A stretch of 64,000 bases of DNA from Shewanella schlegeliana (GTDB lineage Bacteria > Pseudomonadota > Gammaproteobacteria > Enterobacterales > Shewanellaceae), in the NCBI RefSeq assembly GCF_016765635.1, contig NZ_JAESVD010000006.1, forward strand, positions 310,001 to 374,000, written 5' to 3'. This document shows positions 57,854-64,000 of this stretch, piece by piece. Under the pieces are notes generated by a model. It did no database searches. It was given only the letters and a program-made list of their open reading frames with translations, and was not told the origin of the DNA. The translations under genes were made by a program, and so were the position numbers. The stretch's first letter is position 1, and every line of letters begins with the position of its first letter.

Positions 57854-57872
57854 CTCAAGCGGGTTTCTTGAG
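57854..57872 (+). promoter_or_regulatory. Hairpin after the riboswitch aptamer
   Basis: CTCAAG and CTTGAG with a seven-base loop (CGGGTTT) follow the B12 box by about 20 bases. No T-run follows, so it probably belongs to a translational expression platform rather than a terminator. Confidence 0.5.
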
Positions 57873-58014
57873 CAAATAGATGATGTAGGTGTTCGACTTT
57901 GTGTACATGTGCCCCCCTACTCTCTATTCGTCAAATCAGTTGGTTATCAATCTTATGACTAGCTATGACGCATTTTCCCGCAAATTTCTAACTCAAATAA
58001 TTAAAAGGCTAATC

Positions 58015-59850
58015 ATGAGTTTTAAACTGCGACTTTCAGTACTTTCAATTGCTATTTTTCAAACATTTTCGGTACAAGCTGCAATACCAGCGAATCCTAG
58101 TATCGAAACAATCACAGTTACCGGAGATAGATTTGATGCGAGCCCGGAGCAACAGCTAGCTGTCATCAATACTATCGAGCGAGAAGAGATAAGTAGGCTG
58201 AACCCTAAGTCGGTTGTCGATCTACTTGAAACCCTACCGGGTGTTAGCGTGACGCGTAATGGTGGTGCAGGCCAGTCTGCTTCCATCAGCATGCGCGGCA
58301 CTAATTCGAGTCATGTATTAGTCCTTATCGACGGTGTACGTATTGGCTCTGCCACATTAGGCGCCGTCAGCTTCAATGCGCTGTCACCTGAAAACATCGA
58401 GCGAATCGAAGTAGTAAAAGGCCCAAGAGCCGCAGTTTGGGGCAGTGACGCTATCGGCGGTGTGATCCAAATATTTACTCGAAAACTTGAAGGAGGTGAA
58501 TGGTTTGCCTCTGCAGAGTACGGTAGCGATGAATATATGCGTGCAACGGCAGGCCTAGGTGTAAGTCATGGTGATGGCCATACAAGTTTGAGCATCAACC
58601 GTGAGCAAAGCGATGGTTATGATATCAAGAATGATGCTGAAGACGATGATGACGGTTACGATCGATTAGGCATCAGCATCAATGGCCAGCAAAACCTCAA
58701 TCAAGAATGGACCCTCACCTGGATCGGCCAACTCGATACGGGTCACTATGAGTACGATAATAGTCGTGCCAACGAAGCCGATTATGATAACTACCTCTGG
58801 AACGTTGCAGCCCAATATCAAACTGACACGCTCACCAGTAAACTAGCCGTTGGCCAATCACAAGATAAAAACGAGAACTTTCGCGCAGACAATTCAGATC
58901 TAGGCGTTAGCCTCTATAAAACGACTCGAGATCAAGTCAACTGGAGTAACCGATATTCTGCAAGCGATAACCTCACCTTTATTGGTGGTGTCGATTGGTC
59001 TAAAGAATCTATCGCCGGTGACTACGCCATCGATGAGCGAGATTTAGTCGGTATCTACGGCCTTGCTCGTTACCAATACGGCAAGCTGCTGATGGAAGGT
59101 ATTGTCCGTTATGATGATGTGGAAAATATCGACAGCGAAACGTCCTACAATGCCAGTCTAGCCTATCAACTTAATGAGCAGTGGCGGATCACCGCGAGTG
59201 CGGGTACCGGCTTTCAAGCTCCGAGTTTTAACGACTTGTACTGGCCAGGTACTGGTAACCCAGATTTAGTCTCTGAGACATCAGAAAACCTCGATCTAAC
59301 CGTGCATTACTCAAGCGATAACCTACGGGGTTACGTGAGCCTGTATCAAAATACCATCAATAACCTTATCCAATGGGCACCAACGCCGGAGCTAGATGAG
59401 GATGGCTACGAGATCTGGAAGCCAGCCAATATTCAAAATGCTGAAATTACAGGTGTCGAGCTATCACTAAACTACAGCACTTGGGGGGTTGAGCATCAAC
59501 TAGGCTACAGCTATATCGATGCGATAGACCAAGACGGCGATGAGCAACTCGTGGGCCGAAGCGAGCATGAATTTGACTACGCCATGAGCTATACATGGTC
59601 AGCTCTCGATATATTGATGAACTATCACTTCCAAGGTGAGCGTAACGCTGGCGACATCGATTATGACGGCACCACAGACTATCTTGATGCCTATCATCAG
59701 TTAGATCTCAGTCTAGGCTATAAGCTTGGCGATGCTTGGCTACTCAGACTCAAAGCCAACAACCTACTCGATGAAGAGATAATCTCAGATAGAAACTACT
59801 TCAGCCCGGGCCGTCAGCTCTTCTTAAGCGTCAGCTATCAAGCTTTCTAA
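58015..59850 (+). CDS. btuB: TonB-dependent vitamin B12 outer-membrane receptor BtuB
   Basis: BtuB imports cobalamin across the outer membrane with TonB energy. The start is ATG 58015 (MSFKLRLSVLSIAIFQTFSVQAAIP, a signal peptide), with AAGG upstream; 42 earlier in-frame codons run into the riboswitch leader. The TonB box ETITVTG is at the mature N-terminus, the plug carries LLETLPGVSVTRNGGAGQSASI and VLIDGVRIGS, and a 22-strand barrel ends SPGRQLFLSVSYQAF, with terminal Phe. The length of 611 residues matches E. coli BtuB (614). It is the first gene after the cobalamin riboswitch. Confidence 0.95.
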   Translation: MSFKLRLSVLSIAIFQTFSVQAAIPANPSIETITVTGDRFDASPEQQLAVINTIEREEISRLNPKSVVDLLETLPGVSVTRNGGAGQSASISMRGTNSSHVLVLIDGVRIGSATLGAVSFNALSPENIERIEVVKGPRAAVWGSDAIGGVIQIFTRKLEGGEWFASAEYGSDEYMRATAGLGVSHGDGHTSLSINREQSDGYDIKNDAEDDDDGYDRLGISINGQQNLNQEWTLTWIGQLDTGHYEYDNSRANEADYDNYLWNVAAQYQTDTLTSKLAVGQSQDKNENFRADNSDLGVSLYKTTRDQVNWSNRYSASDNLTFIGGVDWSKESIAGDYAIDERDLVGIYGLARYQYGKLLMEGIVRYDDVENIDSETSYNASLAYQLNEQWRITASAGTGFQAPSFNDLYWPGTGNPDLVSETSENLDLTVHYSSDNLRGYVSLYQNTINNLIQWAPTPELDEDGYEIWKPANIQNAEITGVELSLNYSTWGVEHQLGYSYIDAIDQDGDEQLVGRSEHEFDYAMSYTWSALDILMNYHFQGERNAGDIDYDGTTDYLDAYHQLDLSLGYKLGDAWLLRLKANNLLDEEIISDRNYFSPGRQLFLSVSYQAF

Positions 59851-59904
59851 CCTAGATTGAAACAGACAGCGCCGGCAGTGTCGGCGCTACATTGGATCCC
59901 TGTA

Positions 59905-60717
59905 ATGCCGATAACAGTTCACACGCACTCCCATATGGAAGTGAATAATTTAAGTTGGTCAACGTCATCCAAAAAGGTGCTAGACGACTTAAGCTTTACC
60001 ATTGAAAAGGGCCAATTCGTCGGGATCTTGGGGCCTAATGGTGTCGGTAAATCAACACTACTGCGCTGCATGTATAAATATCTGACTCCTGACAGCGGAG
60101 AGGTGCTGCTCAACAATCTGAATGTGAGTGCTATTTCACACCGTGAATTTGCCTCTAAAGTAGCAGTGGTATTGCAGCACACGCCCGTCGGTTTCTCGAT
60201 GACAGCAAGACAACTGCTCGCAACGGGATTAATCAACCAGCAAAAATGGTGGCAACGCATTAATCAAGTCGCAGAAAAGCACGAAATCGACCGGGTGCTG
60301 TCATTGGTTGGGCTGACAAGTAAAGCCGATCAAATATTTGAATCACTTTCTGGGGGTGAGCGTCAACGCCTGCTTATCGCCAGAGCACTTTTACAAAAAC
60401 CAGAGATCTTGCTGCTCGATGAGCCAACCAATCATCTTGATGTTGGTTATCAAGTTGAAATTCTAACCTTAATAAAAAGCCTTGAGATCACCGTTGTAGC
60501 AACCATACATGATCTTAACCTCGCCAGCGCATTTTGCGATAAGTTACTGCTACTAAGAGATGGCAGGTTAATCAAGTCTGGTACTCCCGCTCAGGTGTTC
60601 ACCCCAGCCAGTATCGAAAATATCTACGGAATAAAAACCGAGGTCGACAGCCACCCTCAAGGCCGTCACCCAAGAGTCACTTACCATTTTGATGGGGGAC
60701 GTCATGCGGCTGTTTAA
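59905..60717 (+). CDS. btuD: B12 ABC transporter ATP-binding protein (BtuD-like)
   Basis: Walker A GPNGVGKST, Q-loop VVLQHTPVGFS, signature LSGGERQRL, Walker B ILLLDEPTNHLD and the switch His (IHDL) are in order. It belongs to the FecE/HmuV/BtuD group that energises siderophore and corrinoid permeases, and the operon context makes cobalamin the substrate. I place the start at ATG 59905; a TTG at 59857 and an ATG at 59935 are alternatives. The end overlaps btuC by 14 bases. Confidence 0.85.
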   Translation: MPITVHTHSHMEVNNLSWSTSSKKVLDDLSFTIEKGQFVGILGPNGVGKSTLLRCMYKYLTPDSGEVLLNNLNVSAISHREFASKVAVVLQHTPVGFSMTARQLLATGLINQQKWWQRINQVAEKHEIDRVLSLVGLTSKADQIFESLSGGERQRLLIARALLQKPEILLLDEPTNHLDVGYQVEILTLIKSLEITVVATIHDLNLASAFCDKLLLLRDGRLIKSGTPAQVFTPASIENIYGIKTEVDSHPQGRHPRVTYHFDGGRHAAV

Positions 60718-61714
60718 CCCCAGACTATTATTACTATTGCTGTTACCACTCGCTCTACTGTCACCTTTAGCAGCAATTGCGCTGGGCACCGCCGACATTA
60801 GCCTTAAAGAAGTTATTGGCGCCATCATCCGTACCCTCAGTGGCCTATTTAATTCCGAATCGAGCAGCACACTAGCCGATCGCATTATTATCGAGCTAAG
60901 AATGCCGCGGGCATTGATGGCGATGATCTGCGGTGCCGGATTAGCGGTATCGGGCTCAGTACTGCAAAGCGTGACTAAAAATCCCCTAGCCGATCCCTAC
61001 CTTTTCGGGATCTCCGCCGGTGCATCATTAGGTGCGATACTTGCCCTTACTGGCGGTTTAACCTTATTACCACTACCCATTAGTGCATTCTTAGGCTCAT
61101 TAATTGCTGTAGCTGTCGTTATCGTGATGGCAAAAGATGGTCAGGTGGAAACTCTCGTGCTGTCAGGTGTTGCTATCTCCTTCCTGCTGTCATCCATCGC
61201 CAACCTCATTTTGTATTTCGCAGACCCCCAAGCGATGCAAGCCGTGCTGTTTTGGTCGATGGGCAGTTTCAGTCGAGCGACTTGGAGCTCACTGATGTTG
61301 CCAAGCTTAATCGTACTCACTGCAACCTTAATTATTTATCAATTTCAGCGACCACTGCAGGCACTGATGGTCGGTGATGAAAGCGCGCACACCCAAGGCG
61401 TTGCGGTGCTGCCACTACGTTTAGGCATGTTATTGCTCACCGCTCTGATGACCTCATCACTAGTGGCGACCTGTGGCGGCATTGGATTTGTTGGGCTTAT
61501 GGTTCCGCATATCGTGCGTATGCTAATCGGTTCGGCCTCTTCAAGTTCACTCATTGCCACCGCATTGCTTGGCGGTATTTTAATGGTGTGGGTCGACCTA
61601 TTAGCGCGATTGTTACTGCCATCACAAGAACTGCCTGTCGGCGTGATGACCGCCATGCTCGGCAGCGTATTTTTCATTGGTTTACTGGTTAAGCGTAAAC
61701 AAGGATTTAGATAG
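60704..61714 (+). CDS. btuC: B12 ABC transporter permease (BtuC-like, FecCD family)
   Basis: The FecCD-type permease has about ten membrane helices. Visible family stretches are RIIIELRMPRALMAMICGAG, QSVTKNPLADPYLFGISAGA, VLFWSMGSFSRATWSSL and GGIGFVGLMVPHIVRML. The start is ATG 60704 with GGGGGA five bases before it, overlapping btuD by 14 bases; two earlier starts in frame are less likely. The length of 336 residues matches E. coli BtuC (326). Cobalamin is the likely substrate because of the operon context. Confidence 0.9.
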   Translation: MRLFNPRLLLLLLLPLALLSPLAAIALGTADISLKEVIGAIIRTLSGLFNSESSSTLADRIIIELRMPRALMAMICGAGLAVSGSVLQSVTKNPLADPYLFGISAGASLGAILALTGGLTLLPLPISAFLGSLIAVAVVIVMAKDGQVETLVLSGVAISFLLSSIANLILYFADPQAMQAVLFWSMGSFSRATWSSLMLPSLIVLTATLIIYQFQRPLQALMVGDESAHTQGVAVLPLRLGMLLLTALMTSSLVATCGGIGFVGLMVPHIVRMLIGSASSSSLIATALLGGILMVWVDLLARLLLPSQELPVGVMTAMLGSVFFIGLLVKRKQGFR

Positions 61715-62332
61715 ATGAAGCAATTAATCATTGGTGGCGCTCGTTCGGGTAAAAGCCGTTTAGCACAAGATTACGCCGCAAACTGGCAAGCACAAACTAA
61801 CGGTGATGTAATTATCATTGCCACCGCAGAGATAACCGAAGGCGCGATGGCTAAACGTATTGCTCACCATAAAAGCAATCGACCAATACAGTGGCAAGTT
61901 ATCGAAACCAACTTGGATTTAAGCCAAGCCCTGCTAAAACACAGTCAGGCAACTAACTTAATCTTGGTTGATTGCCTAACTTTGTGGCTATCCAATACTT
62001 TACTGAGTAAACGCTGCTGGCAACACGAGAAACAGGCACTACTGAATGCACTGCAACAACTGCCTGGAGAAGTGGTGTTTATCAGTAACGAAGTGGGTCA
62101 AGGCGTAGTGCCATTAGGCGAGCTATCGAGGGAGTTTGTCGACGAGTCAGGTTGGTTGCATCAGGCTCTAGCAAAACAGCTCGATAAGGTCACTATGGCG
62201 GTGGCTGGATTACCGCTAGTACTCAAGTCGCCAGTCCATACTCAGCGAGATCCTAACTCTGTGGTTAATTCCACTGTGGCTAATTGCTCTAGCGTAATTC
62301 GCTCAGCCAACACTAAATCGCTGGAGGCCTAG
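61715..62332 (+). CDS. cobU: Adenosylcobinamide kinase / adenosylcobinamide-phosphate guanylyltransferase (copy 1)
   Basis: CobU activates cobinamide for nucleotide loop assembly: it phosphorylates it, then forms GDP-cobinamide. The P-loop IIGGARSGKSR, the histidine region MAKRIAHHKSNRP, LVDCLTLWLSN and FISNEVGQGVVPLGELSREF are diagnostic. It starts directly after btuC. A C-terminal tail of about 25 residues beyond the core (PNSVVNSTVANCSSVIR) is not usual. A second cobU lies two genes downstream. Confidence 0.93.
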   Translation: MKQLIIGGARSGKSRLAQDYAANWQAQTNGDVIIIATAEITEGAMAKRIAHHKSNRPIQWQVIETNLDLSQALLKHSQATNLILVDCLTLWLSNTLLSKRCWQHEKQALLNALQQLPGEVVFISNEVGQGVVPLGELSREFVDESGWLHQALAKQLDKVTMAVAGLPLVLKSPVHTQRDPNSVVNSTVANCSSVIRSANTKSLEA

Positions 62333-62333
62333 G

Positions 62334-63224
62334 ATGAAATATCTACCTTTTAGGTTTTCTATTTCTAAACAAACAGCCATAGCCATAAGTCTGTTATTTA
62401 CATTCGGCATCAGCTTACCTGCTAGCGCAAAGGCACAACCTCGCTTAATTGCGCTCTCTCCCCATGCCGTTGAGATGCTATTTGAAATCGGTGCTGGCGA
62501 AAACATCATAGGTACGGTCGACTATGCCGACTACCCTAGCGCGGCCAATCAAATCCGTCGTATTGGTCGTCACGATTTTATCGATTATGAGGCAATCATG
62601 TTGCTACAGCCTGATGCCATTATCGTTAGCGGCACCACGACGGCGAGCATGCAATCAAGACTAAGAGAGTTAGGCTTTAAGGTCGTCGATGCCAGCGTCA
62701 GTGAGCTTAAACAGATCCCCGAGCGCCTTATTGAGCTTGGGGAACTGACTGGGCATAACATTGAGGCAAAGCTAAGTGCCGAGAAGTTTACCCACACACT
62801 CGCAACGCTTAAGCAGACCTATCAACACCGGGCGCCAGTTAACCTGTTTTACCAGATCTGGCCTATGCCATTAACGACTACAGCCAGCCCTTGGATGAAT
62901 GAAATATTCACAGGCTGCGGCGCCAATAACGTCTTCGCAAATAGCGTCAGTGAGTATCCTCAAGTCAGCCTTGAGCAAGTGCTGTCTTCGACTCCAGAGC
63001 TGATCATCAAGCCGGTATACCATGGTAATAGCGATCAAGAAGCGGTGAACTGGGGAAAATGGCCAGAGATCCCCGCCGTTGCGAATAAGCAGATCGTGAC
63101 GATTGAAGGCGATCTTGTTCATCGAACCGGGCCACGCGTCCTACAAGGTATGCAACTGGTGTGCGACATCGTCGATAGCGTTCGCAGCCAACAAGTCACA
63201 GCTCCAGCGGCGGTGGCACTATGA
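62334..63224 (+). CDS. btuF: Periplasmic cobalamin-binding protein BtuF
   Basis: BtuF delivers cobalamin to BtuCD. It has a signal peptide (through LFTFGISLPASAKA), then the class III binding-protein fold PRLIALSPHAVEMLFEIGAG ... GTVDYADYPSAA ... RIGRHDFIDYEAIMLLQPDAIIV and a C-terminal lobe with GANNVFANSVSEYPQVSLEQVL. GGAGG precedes the start. It sits between the two cobU copies and overlaps the second by ATGA. The length of 296 residues is a little above E. coli BtuF (266). Confidence 0.92.
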   Translation: MKYLPFRFSISKQTAIAISLLFTFGISLPASAKAQPRLIALSPHAVEMLFEIGAGENIIGTVDYADYPSAANQIRRIGRHDFIDYEAIMLLQPDAIIVSGTTTASMQSRLRELGFKVVDASVSELKQIPERLIELGELTGHNIEAKLSAEKFTHTLATLKQTYQHRAPVNLFYQIWPMPLTTTASPWMNEIFTGCGANNVFANSVSEYPQVSLEQVLSSTPELIIKPVYHGNSDQEAVNWGKWPEIPAVANKQIVTIEGDLVHRTGPRVLQGMQLVCDIVDSVRSQQVTAPAAVAL

Positions 63225-63787
63225 TCAGCCTGTATATTGGTGGCGCCAGAAGTGGTAAATCAGGGCTAGCCGAGCAAGAGGTGATAAATACCGCCTTGCC
63301 GACAACCTACATTGCAACGGCCAGAGCCAGCAGCTCTATGGCTACACGAATCGCCCTACACCAGCAGCAGCGCCCTCACAGTTGGATAACGGCTGAAGTC
63401 CCTCTCGAACTGACCGAAAACCTAATAAAACTTGACCGTAAACAGAGTGTGATTATTGTCGACTGCCTCACCCTTTGGCTGACCAATCAGTTGATGGCAC
63501 AAAATGACTTAGCCGCTCAAATCAACCTGCTTTGCCACACATTGGCTGCGCTTGAGTGCCACATCATCTTGGTTAGCACCGAAGTCGGTCAAAGCCAGAT
63601 CCCAGAAGATGAGATGAGCCAAGAGTTTGTCAATTTCAACGGTCTAATGCACCAGCAAATTGCGGCGATTGCTGACTGGGTTTGCTTTTGCCAAGCCGGA
63701 ATGGCGATTCCATTAAAAACTCCGACTAAACGGAACTTGAATCTTAAAAGGCAAATGAGCGACTACGCGCAGACGGGAGTCGCTTAA
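63221..63787 (+). CDS. cobU: Adenosylcobinamide kinase / adenosylcobinamide-phosphate guanylyltransferase (copy 2)
   Basis: This second CobU paralogue shows YIGGARSGKSGLAE, YIATARASSSMATRIALHQQQRP, IIVDCLTLWLTNQL and LVSTEVGQSQIPEDEMSQEFV. It keeps the His of RIxxH; the residue before it is Leu, against His in copy 1. The 188-residue length is near the family norm, and it lacks the C-terminal tail of copy 1. It overlaps btuF by four bases. The two copies differ throughout, so this is not a recent duplication; it may handle a different precursor or be a transferred CobP-type enzyme. Confidence 0.92.
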   Translation: MISLYIGGARSGKSGLAEQEVINTALPTTYIATARASSSMATRIALHQQQRPHSWITAEVPLELTENLIKLDRKQSVIIVDCLTLWLTNQLMAQNDLAAQINLLCHTLAALECHIILVSTEVGQSQIPEDEMSQEFVNFNGLMHQQIAAIADWVCFCQAGMAIPLKTPTKRNLNLKRQMSDYAQTGVA

Positions 63788-63788
63788 G

Positions 63789-64000
63789 ATGAGCTATACC
63801 CACTTTACTCTACTGCGCCACGGTCAGCCCGAACAGGCAAATTGCTTACTTGGACGCACCGATCCGCCGCTCACCGACAAAGGTTGGCAACAGATGCACA
63901 GCAGCGCCAACACGCTTAAGTTCCATCTTATTATCAGCTCGCCACTCCTGCGCTGCCGGGGTTATGCAGAGCAACTGGCAGATGAGCGTAACTGTCAGTT
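63789..64000 (+). CDS. cobC: Histidine phosphatase, probable alpha-ribazole phosphatase CobC (partial)
   Basis: The start MSYTHFTLLRHGQPEQANCLLGRTD has the phosphoglycerate-mutase-type RHG motif, followed by PPLTDKGWQQM and HLIISSPLLRC. The C-terminal part lies beyond the window. In this operon the likely role is dephosphorylating alpha-ribazole phosphate or adenosylcobalamin 5'-phosphate in nucleotide-loop assembly. It begins one base after the second cobU. Confidence 0.88.
   Translation, partial: MSYTHFTLLRHGQPEQANCLLGRTDPPLTDKGWQQMHSSANTLKFHLIISSPLLRCRGYAEQLADERNCQ

Larger units (their letters stand above)
57232..58014. other. Region between norM and btuB (783 bases)
   Basis: In order: the norM terminator, a 290-base gene-poor stretch with a weak minus-strand coding-like remnant (57393-57500), a second terminator-like hairpin (57601-57630), the cobalamin riboswitch (57697-57845) and its downstream hairpin. 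AAGG before the btuB ATG is the likely ribosome binding site under riboswitch control. Confidence 0.6.

Noticed and set aside
63221..63787. Loss of the guanylylation His in the second CobU (Leu in place of the first His of HH)
   Set aside because: The His conserved across the CobU/CobP families in RIxxH is the second one, which both copies keep, so loss of activity cannot be claimed.

Overview
This window looks like a chromosomal segment from a marine Shewanella or close relative (Gammaproteobacteria). The gene order (pyrF-lapB-lapA-ihfB-rpsA-cmk-aroA, serC, gyrA/ubiG, nrdAB-yfaE, thrS-infC-rpmI-rplT, ribE/norM) is the gammaproteobacterial core arrangement, and many proteins read as close relatives of E. 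coli proteins. The genus is inferred from gene content and protein style, not from a database search. No rRNA, tRNA, CRISPR array, insertion sequence or prophage was recognised.

Layout. 1-6.2 kb: an outer-membrane porin (cut by the window edge), a lipoprotein with FMN_bind repeats, a divergent secreted ApbE flavin transferase, and a TtrS/TtrR-like two-component system. Together they look like an extracytoplasmic flavin electron-transfer module with its own sensor. 6.3-15.3 kb: housekeeping and small genes (tapT, pssA, DUF1904, dacB, an acyl-CoA dehydrogenase, corA, a DUF486 membrane protein, a P-loop kinase). 15.4-18.1 kb: an unusual two-gene operon of a vanillyl-alcohol-oxidase/p-cresol-methylhydroxylase-type flavoprotein and a protein with GNAT-like features. 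18.6-31 kb: DUF2058, an SDR of the DECR2 type, pyrF, lapBA, ihfB, rpsA, cmk, aroA, an aromatic/aspartate aminotransferase, serC and a secreted serine hydrolase. 31-40 kb: gyrA, ubiG with a MupP-like phosphatase, then nrdA-nrdB-yfaE preceded by DnaA-box-like and NrdR-box-like sites. 40-50 kb: a hypothetical gene, a YgiW-type OB-fold protein, fadH, sppA, ansA, two small genes, an M14 carboxypeptidase and trxB. 50-53.5 kb: the thrS-infC-rpmI-rplT translation operon, in which infC starts with a rare ATA codon and thrS has a leader resembling a tRNA-mimicking operator. 54-57 kb: pteridine reductase, CPXCG protein, riboflavin synthase and a MATE pump. 57.7-64 kb: a cobalamin riboswitch followed by a B12 uptake and salvage operon, btuB-btuD-btuC-cobU-btuF-cobU(2)-cobC, with two cobU paralogues.

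Most promising for new biology: (1) the porin / FMN-lipoprotein / ApbE / TtrSR-like cluster, with a palindrome and a shared 11-mer in its promoter regions; (2) the flavoprotein + GNAT-like operon of unknown substrate; (3) the duplicated cobU in the B12 operon. Regulatory observations worth checking are the thrS leader, the infC ATA start, the nrdA control region with four GATC sites in a hairpin, and a PsrA-like box before the acyl-CoA dehydrogenase. Start codons were adjusted by Shine-Dalgarno sequence and family alignment from memory; these are inferences.
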